Origin: Lachnospiraceae bacterium UBA935
GTDB taxonomy: Bacteria > Bacillota > Clostridia > Lachnospirales > Lachnospiraceae
NCBI GenBank assembly: GCA_002293525.1
Contig: DBDJ01000068.1
Coordinates: 91,664 to 155,663 of the forward strand
Direction: 5' to 3'
DNA: 64,000 bases
In this document: positions 24,793 to 33,311 of the stretch, piece after piece
Layout of the letters: each line of letters starts with the position of its first letter
Numbering within the stretch: position 1 is the stretch's first letter
Position numbers and translations under genes: made by a program
Notes under the pieces: generated by a model
What the model was told of the DNA's origin: nothing
The model's input: only the letters and a program-made list of their open reading frames with translations
Database searches by the model: none

Positions 24793-25830
24793 ATGAAATT
24801 GAGCGTAATTGTGCCGGTATATAATATGGCCGCCGCCGGGAAATTGGCATACTGCCTGGACTCATTGGTGAACCAGACCATATCGGATTATGAGATTATC
24901 GCTGTGGATGATTGTTCCACGGATTGTTCCTGGGATATTCTGCAGGCTTATGAAAGCCGGTATCCGGAAAAATTCAAAGCGATTCATTCCCCGGTCAATA
25001 AAAAACAGGGCGGAGCCAAAAATATCGGCCTTGCAATAGCTCAGGGTGACTGGATCGGCTTTATCGACAGCGATGACTGGGTCACTGCGGATTATTATGA
25101 GAAACTGCTGAAAAAAGCGGAAGAAACCGGTGCCGACATGGTGGGCTGTGATTATCACCTGACGCATGAACACAGTATGGCGGTCGGTCAGGTGGTTCCG
25201 AATAATAAATTGTCACAGACGGGGAAGCTTGACCAGAAAAAATACCAGTCGCTGATTCTTGACAGCGGAAGCCTGGTGGTGAAAATCTATCGGCGTGAGA
25301 TCATCTTGGGTTTCCCCAATCGTTTCCCCGAGGATATTTTTTATGAAGACAATGCCATCAGCAATTCCTGGATGCTGCGCGCCAGACATTTTGAATATAT
25401 ACCGGAGCCGCTTTATTATTATTATCAGCATGATACTTCGACGGTTCATACGATCACCGAGCAAAGATGCAAGGATCGGATGGAAGCGGCACGGATCATG
25501 ATCAAAGAGGCGAAGGAGTTCGGGTTTTTAGAGGAATACCGCCAGGAAATAGAGTTCAGCTTTACGGTACTTTTTTATACGAATACCCTGTTTTCTTATA
25601 TGACAGGGGTGAAACGTCCTAAGTATGGATTTGTTAAGGCCTTGGGAAAAGAAATGAAAGAAAGCTTCCCGGCATTTATGAACAATGCCTATTATCAGGA
25701 ACGAATCCATGAAGAAGAAAAAAAGCTGGCGGCCATGCAGATGAAATCCACCCTGTATTTCATGGTGTATTATAAGCTGTTGTGGACATACCGTAACGTA
25801 AGAAAAAAGCTCAAAGCTACTTCCAAATAG
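24793..25830 (+). CDS. Family 2 glycosyltransferase
   Basis: A 345-residue GT-A fold transferase. The N-terminal LSVIVPVYNMA, the AVDDCSTD stretch, GGAKNIGLAIAQGDWIGFID and the SDDW metal motif (DxD type) identify family GT2. The C-terminal third is helical and basic with no obvious membrane anchor. The donor and acceptor cannot be read from sequence. The start is set at the ATG at 24793 after GAGGGGG; the same frame runs upstream over the end of pseC. Sits between pseC and an ATP-grasp gene, so it likely acts on the same glycan. Confidence 0.88.
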   Translation: MKLSVIVPVYNMAAAGKLAYCLDSLVNQTISDYEIIAVDDCSTDCSWDILQAYESRYPEKFKAIHSPVNKKQGGAKNIGLAIAQGDWIGFIDSDDWVTADYYEKLLKKAEETGADMVGCDYHLTHEHSMAVGQVVPNNKLSQTGKLDQKKYQSLILDSGSLVVKIYRREIILGFPNRFPEDIFYEDNAISNSWMLRARHFEYIPEPLYYYYQHDTSTVHTITEQRCKDRMEAARIMIKEAKEFGFLEEYRQEIEFSFTVLFYTNTLFSYMTGVKRPKYGFVKALGKEMKESFPAFMNNAYYQERIHEEEKKLAAMQMKSTLYFMVYYKLLWTYRNVRKKLKATSK

Positions 25831-25867
25831 AAGAGGAAACCATAGAAGAGACACAATAAATGAGACA

Positions 25868-25897
25868 CAGTAAAAGAGGAAACAGTAAAAGAGGAAA
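25868..25897 (+). repeat. Tandem 15-bp duplication before ATP-grasp gene
   Basis: Two exact copies of a 15-bp unit, CAGTAAAAGAGGAAA, then a partial third (CAGTC) leading to the ATG at 25903. The second copy supplies the ribosome binding site AGAGGAAA. Confidence 0.85.
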
Positions 25898-25902
25898 CAG
25901 TC

Positions 25903-27084
25903 ATGAAAGCTGCAGTGATCGGGGCCGGAAGCGAGTCCCTTCATACGATTCATAAAGCACAGGAGCTGGGACAGGAAGTGATAGCTTTGGACGGGAATGC
26001 TCAGGCAGTCGGGCTTACCGCTGCGGACAAAGGGATTCATGTGGATATTGCTGATGAGCAGCAGACCATCGCCGTATTACGCCGGGAAAAGATTGACTAT
26101 CTGCTGACGCCGCCGATCGGAAGAGTACTTACCAGTGTGGGTGCGGCCAATGACGCACTTAAGCTGCCGGGGATCAGCAAAGAGACTGCCCGGCTTTGCA
26201 CTGATAAGTATGAGTTTCATCAAAGACTCAGCGCCAATCAGCTTCGGGATGGCCGCTGTTATCTGGTGGGAAAAGAAGAAGGCGTTCTAGCTTATCCGGC
26301 TATTTTAAAGCCGCGTTTTGGTTCAGGGAGCCGCAGTGTCTTTTATGTGAAAAGCAAAAAGGAGACGGAGCAGGCGCTGCAATCGGTGAATTACAACGGG
26401 AATACCAGTGAAGATTATGTGTTGGAAGAAGTGGCGCCAGGAATAGAATATGGGGTCGACGGCGCTGTGGACGGGTATCAGCTTCAGGTGGTCTTATTGC
26501 GGCGTAAACTGCTGACACAGCCCCCGGCGAGACAGGCAGTCGGCTATCTGGCAGTGACACCGGACACCGGATCCCGGCTGATCCGCCAAGTCCAGGAATA
26601 CTTAAGCAAGGTCGGTTCTGTTTTGGGGTTACGGGACTGCCTGTTTCATGCCGACCTGATGATTCAAGCGGACAAGATATTTGTCATCGAACTATCGGCC
26701 AGGCCTTCGGGTCATTATCTTCATGATGTTTTCACGCCGCTTGCCGCCGGGATTGACATGGCGGCAGAATATATCAAATGCCGGCTGGGGCGGTTTTATT
26801 CCTATCGCCCGGAAAAGATCGGGAAAATGATGATCCGCTATTTTGATCTGTCCGGCCGGATAAAGACCGTGCCCACAGAGAGTATCGTCAGAGAGAGGCT
26901 TGAAAAGAGCAGCAACTGCCTGATCCAATGGCAATGTAACATAGCCCCTGGGGATTGCCTTGAACCGGTTACGGCAGGACATTCGCTTATGAAAAGAGGA
27001 TATTTTGTCCTGAAAGGAAATACAGAAGCGGAGCTGATATCTGGGGGAGAGGCAGTTTTAGGTTTATTTGTAACTGTTCAGTAG
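25903..27084 (+). CDS. ATP-grasp family carboxylate-amine ligase, substrate unknown
   Basis: A 393-residue ATP-grasp enzyme. A pre-ATP-grasp domain (about 1-95; AVIGAGSESLHTI, EVIALDGNAQA) is followed by the grasp fold: YPAILKPRFGSGSRSVFYV at about 130-148, VLEEVAPGIEYGVDG around 178-192, and the metal-binding IELSARPSGHYLHD at about 264-277. Such ligases join a carboxylate, via acyl phosphate, to an amine or thiol. It follows a GT2 and is closed by a strong terminator. No ATP-grasp step belongs to the standard pseudaminic acid pathway, so it may add a decoration to the glycan. A pairing with the PLP decarboxylase at 28.6 kb is suggested by analogy to butirosin BtrJ/BtrK; that is inference. 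Confidence 0.85.
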   Translation: MKAAVIGAGSESLHTIHKAQELGQEVIALDGNAQAVGLTAADKGIHVDIADEQQTIAVLRREKIDYLLTPPIGRVLTSVGAANDALKLPGISKETARLCTDKYEFHQRLSANQLRDGRCYLVGKEEGVLAYPAILKPRFGSGSRSVFYVKSKKETEQALQSVNYNGNTSEDYVLEEVAPGIEYGVDGAVDGYQLQVVLLRRKLLTQPPARQAVGYLAVTPDTGSRLIRQVQEYLSKVGSVLGLRDCLFHADLMIQADKIFVIELSARPSGHYLHDVFTPLAAGIDMAAEYIKCRLGRFYSYRPEKIGKMMIRYFDLSGRIKTVPTESIVRERLEKSSNCLIQWQCNIAPGDCLEPVTAGHSLMKRGYFVLKGNTEAELISGGEAVLGLFVTVQ

Positions 27085-27135
27085 GTAGGATTCCGCGAGG
27101 TGTTTTGCGCCTTTTTGCATAAATCCTGAGAGTTG

Positions 27136-27159
27136 GGCTGTCAAAGGACAGCCTTTTTT
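27136..27159 (+). terminator. Strong terminator after ATP-grasp gene
   Basis: GGCTGTC / GACAGCC stem (27136-27142 and 27147-27153), 4-base loop AAAG and six T. It ends the first transcription unit of the sugar locus. Confidence 0.9.
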
Positions 27160-27285
27160 AGTTTACCAAAACTCGAAGTCATACTACAAAAATAGATTTC
27201 CAAGCTATAATATTGCAAGGTCTGGAATAAACATGTTAAAAGAAGTTTGTTATCAGTGTAATTTTATAGATAGGAGATTGGCGAA

Positions 27286-27837
27286 ATGAATGATGTGAAT
27301 TTCAGGCAAGCAGATACGGTTTATTTAACGGCAACCGAAGCAGAGGAGATGAAAAAAGACCTTTCACGCAGACAGGCACTTGAAAATCCGGCTATCTTTA
27401 CCTCTTCTATGAAGATTACCGGTGATGTGACGGCGGATGGTTCTTTAACCATGGATGGACAAATGGTCGGCAATATCGATATTCTAGGGCGGTTAAAAAT
27501 ATCCGGAGGACTTAAGGGTGATTCTCAGGCAGAAGAGATCATTACCGACAATGCCAAGATTGAGGGCGAGATAAGAAGTAAAAAAAGTGTTGTGATTGGG
27601 CAGAATACGGTTGTTATCGGTAATATTTTTGCGAATAATGCCGTAATCAACGGTGCGGTGAAAGGGAATGTCGATGTTCATGGCCCGGTCATCCTGGATA
27701 CCACAGCTATCGTAATGGGCAATATCAGGTCAAAAACTGTTCAGATCCATAGCGGAGCAGTGATTGAGGGGATGTGTACGCAGGATTATGCGGACATCAG
27801 TCCGACTTCCTTCTTTGCCGACATCAAAAAAAGTTAA
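27286..27837 (+). CDS. Bactofilin-family polymer-forming protein
   Basis: A 183-residue protein. From about residue 45 to 160 it has a right-handed beta-helix pattern of repeated short strands (MKITGDVTADGSLTMDGQMV, GNIDILGRLKISGGL, IEGEIRSKKSVVIGQN, then NTVVIGNIFANNAVINGAV), the hallmark of bactofilins. These polymerise at the membrane and position cell-envelope or appendage machinery. N- and C-terminal tails are short and no membrane segment is seen. It has its own leader: a terminator lies upstream, and a TATAAT at 27206-27211 could be its -10. The gene stands alone between the pseC and pseF units. A role in localising glycan or appendage assembly is inference from position. Confidence 0.88.
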   Translation: MNDVNFRQADTVYLTATEAEEMKKDLSRRQALENPAIFTSSMKITGDVTADGSLTMDGQMVGNIDILGRLKISGGLKGDSQAEEIITDNAKIEGEIRSKKSVVIGQNTVVIGNIFANNAVINGAVKGNVDVHGPVILDTTAIVMGNIRSKTVQIHSGAVIEGMCTQDYADISPTSFFADIKKS

Positions 27838-27842
27838 GTTAG

Positions 27843-27871
27843 TTGTAAATTATCGACTTTGGCTTTATAAT
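27843..27871 (+). promoter_or_regulatory. Predicted promoter of the pseF operon
   Basis: TTGTAA (27843-27848), 17-base spacer, TATAAT (27866-27871). It stands in the 69-base gap between bactofilin and pseF and gives a leader of about 30 bases. Confidence 0.7.
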
Positions 27872-27906
27872 AAGTTAAGCAGACGGCAAAATACATGAGG
27901 TAGCAT

Positions 27907-28623
27907 ATGAAGAAAGCGGTGGCAATTATCACGGCAAGGGGCGGCAGCAAGCGCATCCCTCAGAAGAACAGCAAGGAATTTTGCGGACAGCCTATTATCT
28001 GCTATTCGATAAGGGCCGCATTGGAAGCCGGGGTTTTTGATGAAGTGATGGTATCTACCGATGATGAAGGAATCGCGAAACTGGCAAGAGCGTCCGGGGC
28101 AGCGGTTCCGTTTATGCGTTCCGCCGCAACATCAGGGGACTTTGCTTCTACAGATGAAGTGATTATGGAAGTATTGCGTTCTTATGCCGAAGCGGGTGTG
28201 GAATTTGAACGTTTTTGCTGTATCTATCCGACAGCGCCGTTTCTTTCGGCACAGAAATTAAAGCAGGCCATGGGCATGCTGGATGAGGCCGATGCGGTCA
28301 TGCCGGTGATTCCCTTTGCCTATCCGCCGCAGCGAAGCGTTGTGATCGAAAAGGGGAGGATCAGGAGAAAATATCCAGAATTTGCCAATGCCCGCTCTCA
28401 GGACCTGGAAAAGCTGTATCATGACTGCGGCCAGTTCTATGCCTGCCGGACAGCAGCATTTATGGAGGCAGGGACTACGGATGTGGCCGATCTGGTTCCG
28501 ATGCTTTTCCCGGAAATGGAAGTACAGGATATTGACACCCCGGAAGATTGGGCAATCGCTGAGATGAAATACCGGAGCATGACAGATGGGAGTAAAAGCA
28601 ACCATGCAGACACCGTTCTTTAA
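27907..28623 (+). CDS. pseF: Pseudaminic acid cytidylyltransferase
   Basis: Activates pseudaminic acid with CTP to CMP-Pse, the donor for glycosylation. The 238 residues match the CMP-nonulosonate synthetase family: IITARGGSKRIPQKNSKEFC at 7-26 (nucleotide loop), ICYSIRAALEAGVFDEVMVS, STDDEGIAKLA, STDEVIMEVL, YPTAPFLSA, and the C-terminal QDIDTPEDWAIAEMKY. The QKNSKEFCG and PPQRS pieces favour PseF over NeuA. GAGGTAGCAT precedes the ATG. Its end overlaps the next gene by 38 bases. With PseI and PseG nearby the assignment is firm. Confidence 0.93.
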   Translation: MKKAVAIITARGGSKRIPQKNSKEFCGQPIICYSIRAALEAGVFDEVMVSTDDEGIAKLARASGAAVPFMRSAATSGDFASTDEVIMEVLRSYAEAGVEFERFCCIYPTAPFLSAQKLKQAMGMLDEADAVMPVIPFAYPPQRSVVIEKGRIRRKYPEFANARSQDLEKLYHDCGQFYACRTAAFMEAGTTDVADLVPMLFPEMEVQDIDTPEDWAIAEMKYRSMTDGSKSNHADTVL

Positions 28624-29809
28624 AATAAAGGAAACTGACCTTCAATATGATATCGCCTTGCTGAAGCAGGCACTGGAAGATAATTGGGGCAATGCTATCG
28701 CCGGTTATTCGGTAAAGACCAATTCGCTGCCGTGGCTGCTGACTTATCTGAAACAGGAAGGATTCTGGGCCGAAGTGGTTTCCCACACGGAATACGATCT
28801 GGTTCGGCGCTTAGGATATGACGACGCGAAGATCATCTATAACGGCCCGATGAAAGAGAAAGAGATCTTTAAACGGATTCTCAGTGCGGGGGGATATCTG
28901 AATATGGATTCTTCCGAAGAGCTGGACTGGATCGAAGAGCTGTCCCGGGATGATCCGGACAGGCAGTTCGAGGTCGGGCTTCGGGTTAATTTTGACATTG
29001 CCAGCCATTGTCCGGAGGAAGAACTGGCTGAGGAAGAAGGCAGCCGGTTTGGGTATTGCTATGAGAACGGCATCTTAGAGCAGGCCATCCGGCGGGTACA
29101 GAGTCTCCCCAATGTCAGTGTGGCCGGCCTGCACCTGCATTCCTCCACACGCTCCCGCTCAGTCGGAGTATATGGTATTATTGCCGGAATGGCGGTAAGA
29201 ATCGCCAAAGAATATCAGCTGAGCCTCTCCTATGTGGATCTCGGCGGCGGATACTTCGGTGGCCGGGATGACAAGCCGGATTACCGGGACTATTTTAAAG
29301 AAATCGGCCGCGTGCTGAGGGAATATTTTGACCCGGCTATCACAAAAATAATTGCCGAGCCGGGGATTTCGCTGATATCCAGAGCGATTGTCTTCGAAAC
29401 AACAGTGAAGGATGTTAAGTTGATCCGCAATCATAAATATCTTGTCACTGATGGAAGCCGCACCAATCTAAACCCATTGGTGACCCGGCACAGCTATCCT
29501 CATCATATTATTTATGACGAGGAAACCTATCCGCTTGATAAACGGCGGACGGAACCCAGCCAATGGGTCTGCGGGTTTACCTGTATGGAGTATGACCGCC
29601 TGTTTGAGATACAAAATGACAAGGAACTCAAGCCCGGCGACCGCATCGTATATGATGCTGCGGGAGGATATACCATATGTTTGAATCCACTGTTTATCAA
29701 TTATTTTCCTGCGGTTTGGATAGAGCGACAGGACGGTGGTTTGTTTCTTGCCAGAGCGGCATGGGGCAATGACGAATATCTGCAAAAGAACGACTGGAAG
29801 CAAAGCTAA
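28586..29809 (+). CDS. Fold-type III PLP-dependent decarboxylase (LysA/Orn-decarboxylase-like)
   Basis: A 407-residue protein of the alanine-racemase/ODC fold. The PLP lysine is K44 in AGYSVKTNS. Further motifs are GLHLHSSTRS, VDLGGGYFGG, IIAEPGISLI and the C-terminal Cys-Asp element GFTCMEYD, which in this family forms the second half of the active site. Such enzymes decarboxylate diaminopimelate, ornithine, arginine or carboxy-polyamines; a related one, BtrK, decarboxylates glutamyl-ACP. It overlaps pseF by 38 bases, so it is cotranscribed and probably coupled. No such step exists in pseudaminic acid synthesis, which makes its substrate the main puzzle. The ATG at 28586 has a GGAG upstream; an ATG six codons on is possible. 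Confidence 0.88.
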   Translation: MGVKATMQTPFFKIKETDLQYDIALLKQALEDNWGNAIAGYSVKTNSLPWLLTYLKQEGFWAEVVSHTEYDLVRRLGYDDAKIIYNGPMKEKEIFKRILSAGGYLNMDSSEELDWIEELSRDDPDRQFEVGLRVNFDIASHCPEEELAEEEGSRFGYCYENGILEQAIRRVQSLPNVSVAGLHLHSSTRSRSVGVYGIIAGMAVRIAKEYQLSLSYVDLGGGYFGGRDDKPDYRDYFKEIGRVLREYFDPAITKIIAEPGISLISRAIVFETTVKDVKLIRNHKYLVTDGSRTNLNPLVTRHSYPHHIIYDEETYPLDKRRTEPSQWVCGFTCMEYDRLFEIQNDKELKPGDRIVYDAAGGYTICLNPLFINYFPAVWIERQDGGLFLARAAWGNDEYLQKNDWKQS

Positions 29810-29868
29810 ACAGAACAAAATAGAACGAAAATAGAACGAAAAATTAGAATGTAAAAACGGAGAATCCG

Positions 29869-30921
29869 ATGAACAAGTCAATCACGATCGGTGATTATAC
29901 AATCAATGCCGCTTCCCCCGCCTTCATCGTAGCGGAGATTTCGGCCAATCACAATCAGGATTACCGCCGTGCCGTGGAAATCCTCCATGCCGCCAAAGAA
30001 GCCGGAGCCGATGCCGTTAAGCTACAGACCTATACGGCGGATACGATTACCCTGGACTGCGATAGCGACTGTTTTCAGATCACCCAGGGAACCATATGGG
30101 ACGGAACAACGTTGTACCGGCTTTATCAGGAAGCCTATACGCCCTGGGAATGGCAGCCTAAGCTGATGGAAGAAGCAAAGAAAGCCGGCCTGGTCTGTTT
30201 TTCTTCCCCTTTTGATTTTACCGCGGTGGATTTTATGGAATCGATAGGGATGCCGGCCTACAAAGTGGCTTCCTATGAAATCAATGACATTCCTTTACTC
30301 CGCAAGATCGCCCGGCTGCACAAACCGATGATTTTAGCGACCGGCATTGCCTATCCCGAGGATATCGGCAGAGCACTTTCGGTCTGCCGTGAAGAAGGGA
30401 ATGAAGATGTGCTTTTATTGAAATGTGTTTCTTCTTACCCGGCCCCGTATGAAGATATCCATTTACGTAATATTCCCGCATTAGCCAGAGAATACGGCTG
30501 TCTGACCGGGATATCCGATCATACGATGGGGGGGATTGTAGCGGCGGGTGCCGTTGCCCTTGGCGCCAGGATGGTAGAAAAGCATCTGACGCTGCGGCGG
30601 GCTGACGGCGGACCGGATGCGGCTTTTTCCATGGAACCGGAAGAGTTTGCGGCCATGGTACGGGATATCCGCCTTATCGAAAAGTCTTTGGGCAATGAAG
30701 AATATACACTGACCGCGGCTCAGAAGATCGAGCATGAAGGCTCCCGCTCCCTTTTCGTGGTGGCGGATATTGCCGCCGGTGAAACCCTGACGCCGGAAAA
30801 TATCCGTTCGATCCGACCGGGCAACGGCCTTCATACCATGCATTATGAAGCGGTCCTTGGAAAAAAGGCCCGGGTGGATTTAAAAAAGGGAACACCATTA
30901 CAATGGGAACTGATAACATAG
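29869..30921 (+). CDS. pseI: Pseudaminic acid synthase
   Basis: Condenses the 2,4-diacetamido hexose with phosphoenolpyruvate to give pseudaminic acid. The 350 residues have the NeuB-type TIM barrel (about 1-280; FIVAEISANHNQDYRRAVEI, GADAVKLQTYTADTITLD, CFSSPFDFTAVDFME, PAYKVASYEINDIPLL, GISDHTMGG) and a C-terminal SAF antifreeze-like domain (about 290-350). The DTITLDCDSDCFQI segment and the KVASYEINDIPL wording are closer to PseI than to NeuB or LegI. It lies 59 bases after the decarboxylase, with an A-rich 11-bp repeat in the gap, and 52 bases before pseG. Confidence 0.95.
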   Translation: MNKSITIGDYTINAASPAFIVAEISANHNQDYRRAVEILHAAKEAGADAVKLQTYTADTITLDCDSDCFQITQGTIWDGTTLYRLYQEAYTPWEWQPKLMEEAKKAGLVCFSSPFDFTAVDFMESIGMPAYKVASYEINDIPLLRKIARLHKPMILATGIAYPEDIGRALSVCREEGNEDVLLLKCVSSYPAPYEDIHLRNIPALAREYGCLTGISDHTMGGIVAAGAVALGARMVEKHLTLRRADGGPDAAFSMEPEEFAAMVRDIRLIEKSLGNEEYTLTAAQKIEHEGSRSLFVVADIAAGETLTPENIRSIRPGNGLHTMHYEAVLGKKARVDLKKGTPLQWELIT

Positions 30922-30973
30922 ACCGGATGGCAGTTTTTACGGTTTACTGGAATTGTGGGATGGAGTATAAGGC

Positions 30974-32008
30974 ATGATCATGTTTCGAGCAGATGCTGAC
31001 CAGATAATTGCGACCGGCCACCTGATGCGGACCTTGACGATAGCGGAAGAATGTAGCGGCCGGCAGGTGCCGGTTTGTCTGGTGCTGTCGGCCGGGGAAA
31101 GTGAACAGGTTTTAAAGGCCCTGTGTCCGGAATGGGAAAAGTATCAGATCCGGACATTGCCGGGAAGCTATCGCCGCCCGGAAGACGAGCTGCCAGCCTT
31201 TCAGTCGCTGCTGGAACAGGAGCAACCGCAGGCACTGCTGATCGATTCCTATTATGTGACGGAAGCATATCTCAAGGGGCTGCAGGGATATGCGAGGATA
31301 TTTTATCTGGATGACTTAAGAGCGTTTGACTATCCGGTGGATACCGTGATTAATTATGATATCATCTCCCAAGAAGAGCTTCCATCATATCAAAGCCGTT
31401 ACAGCGGTTCTGAAAAGCAGTTATTAGGAGCTGCATATACTCCCTTAAGAAGACAGTTTTGCGGAGTGTCCTATCAGGTCAGAGAAAAAGTGGCTAATAT
31501 CTTGATCACCACCGGAGGGACTGACGAAGCCAATATAACAAGAAAAATACTGGAGTCAGCCCTGCAGGCAACGGATGATAATGTCGCTGTCCATGTAGTG
31601 ATGGGAAAGCTGTACAGGTATAAAGATTGGTTGGGTAAAAGAGCAGAAGCGGACAAAAGAGTCCATTTGCATGAAGGCGTCTTACAAATGGCGGATTTGA
31701 TGCAAAAATGTGATCTGGCGTTTTCGGCAGCAGGTACTACGCTCTATGAACTGTGTGCTGTAGGAGTACCGACAATATGCTTTGCGATGGCCGCCAATCA
31801 ACTACCCTGTGCCAAAGGATTTGCGGCAGCCGGAGCAGTAATTTTTGAAAAACACCTTAATTTTCAGGAATCTTTTCTGGAAAAAATAAAAACCCTGACA
31901 GACGATTATCCGCTACGCTGCCGGATGTCCGCCGTCATGCGGCAGCTGGTAGACGGCAAGGGCGCGGGCCGGATCGTAGATGAATTATTGGAAGGAACAA
32001 GGATTTGA
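30974..32008 (+). CDS. pseG: UDP-2,4-diacetamido-2,4,6-trideoxy-altropyranose hydrolase
   Basis: Removes UDP from the PseH product, the step before PseI. The 344-residue protein has a MurG-like GT-B fold. The N-terminal FRADADQIIATGHLMRTLTI corresponds to the RxDxxxxxGxGHxMR active-site motif with its catalytic His. The C-terminal half carries the nucleotide site (FSAAGTTLYELCAVGVPTIC). The start ATG is preceded by GGAG. Its stop codon overlaps the TTG start of the next gene by four bases, so a transferase is coupled directly to PseG. Confidence 0.93.
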   Translation: MIMFRADADQIIATGHLMRTLTIAEECSGRQVPVCLVLSAGESEQVLKALCPEWEKYQIRTLPGSYRRPEDELPAFQSLLEQEQPQALLIDSYYVTEAYLKGLQGYARIFYLDDLRAFDYPVDTVINYDIISQEELPSYQSRYSGSEKQLLGAAYTPLRRQFCGVSYQVREKVANILITTGGTDEANITRKILESALQATDDNVAVHVVMGKLYRYKDWLGKRAEADKRVHLHEGVLQMADLMQKCDLAFSAAGTTLYELCAVGVPTICFAMAANQLPCAKGFAAAGAVIFEKHLNFQESFLEKIKTLTDDYPLRCRMSAVMRQLVDGKGAGRIVDELLEGTRI

Positions 32009-33087
32009 AGGAACGGATTTATGTATGCCATACCTATTATCATGTTTATATCACCTGCTTAAAGGAGTTATGGAAGAACCGGCCAAAGAGCGGAAAGGCG
32101 ACTTTGGTTCTTAGCCTGATGTCTAACAATTTCGGTGATCTGAAAGCACGGGCGGAACGTTCCGGCCTATTTGAGCAAGTGGTGGAATTCGATGAAAAGG
32201 AAGCGAAGTTTTTTCCCGAGCTTACGCCCCTTCATACCGATCATGGCAACCTGATCAGTAATATGATCGGCCGGATGCGGTATACAAAGCGTTTCGGAAA
32301 ACTGCAAAGCCCTTATGTGCCGGTGGATTTCCGTGAATATCAGGATGTCTATGTGTTTTGTGACTCTGATCCGATCGGTTATTATCTAAGTTATCAGAAA
32401 ATACCTTATCATGCGCTCGAAGACGGCCTTAACTGTATCCAGTATTATGATACGGCCCGCTATGACAACCGCGGGCATTTTCGCCTGAAAGCCTGGATGG
32501 CGGCCCGGAATCTGATCTTTATTCAGAACGGCTATGGGAAATACTGTCAGGACATGGAAGTCAATGACATATCAGTACTGCCCTATCCGTGTCCCAAATA
32601 TATTGAACAAGCAAGGGAAGAGCTGGTAAAGGGGCTTGATGAGGCGGCCAAAGAAACATTGCTGTCGGTTTTTATTGAGGATATGGGAGAATTGCGGCGG
32701 AAGCTGGCGGAGGGAGCCGCCTCTGAGCGGAAAGTACTGGTGTTGACTGAACCTTTATGTGATCTGGAAACCAGAGCCGCTATATTTACGGATATCATCA
32801 GGGAGTACGGGCAGATTAACGGCAGTCCGGCGCAGATTCTGTTGAAACCCCATCCCAGGGATATCCTGGATTATGAACAGCTGTTTCCCGAGCACATAGT
32901 ACTGGACAAGATGTTTCCGATGGAAGTGCTTAATTTCATCAAAGGACTGGAATTTGACCGGGTTGTGTCGGTATTTACCGTGCCGTCGTCAATCCGTTTT
33001 GCCAAGGAGAAGACCTTCCTGGGGGAAGATTTCATGGATCGCTATGAAGCTCCGGAAATCCACCGCCAGAATGAACAGATCGTGTAA
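32005..33087 (+). CDS. Sialyltransferase-like (GT52/polysialyltransferase clan) transferase, candidate pseudaminyltransferase
   Basis: A 360-residue protein starting at TTG on the TTGA overlap with pseG. It carries the three short motifs of bacterial sialyl- and polysialyltransferases (GT38/GT52/GT80/GT97): the D/E-D/E-G element in HALEDGLN (about 133-140), the HP element in LLKPHPRD (about 288-295) and a late SS motif in VFTVPSSIRF. These bind the CMP-sugar. Located directly after pseF-pseI-pseG, it is the natural candidate to transfer Pse from CMP-Pse. No signal peptide or membrane anchor is visible, so it would act in the cytoplasm. Acceptor and linkage cannot be read. The 224-base gap after it holds only an imperfect hairpin at 33220-33240 and an AT-rich palindrome near 33274. 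Confidence 0.78.
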   Translation: MKERIYVCHTYYHVYITCLKELWKNRPKSGKATLVLSLMSNNFGDLKARAERSGLFEQVVEFDEKEAKFFPELTPLHTDHGNLISNMIGRMRYTKRFGKLQSPYVPVDFREYQDVYVFCDSDPIGYYLSYQKIPYHALEDGLNCIQYYDTARYDNRGHFRLKAWMAARNLIFIQNGYGKYCQDMEVNDISVLPYPCPKYIEQAREELVKGLDEAAKETLLSVFIEDMGELRRKLAEGAASERKVLVLTEPLCDLETRAAIFTDIIREYGQINGSPAQILLKPHPRDILDYEQLFPEHIVLDKMFPMEVLNFIKGLEFDRVVSVFTVPSSIRFAKEKTFLGEDFMDRYEAPEIHRQNEQIV

Positions 33088-33311
33088 GCACATCACTTAT
33101 CGGTTGCATAGTATTGATAACGGCAAATATTTCTTGGCGCTTCTTGGTATTTTCCTGGCCCGCTGTACTCAAGAACAAAGCTGCATTTTTCCAAAACCCG
33201 GCATGAGGCTTTATTCTCACTAAGGCACAGTCGCCTTTAGCAGTGGATTTTATGAAGAAAGTGTGTTAAAATATTATGATATTTTGACAAAGTTGTAAGG
33301 AACTGGCATTT

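Noticed and set aside
33088..33311. Small gene or RNA in the gap before the ABC transporter
   Set aside because: A 62-codon minus-strand frame and a plus-strand extension exist, but neither has a ribosome binding site or similarity I recognise. Only an imperfect hairpin is visible.
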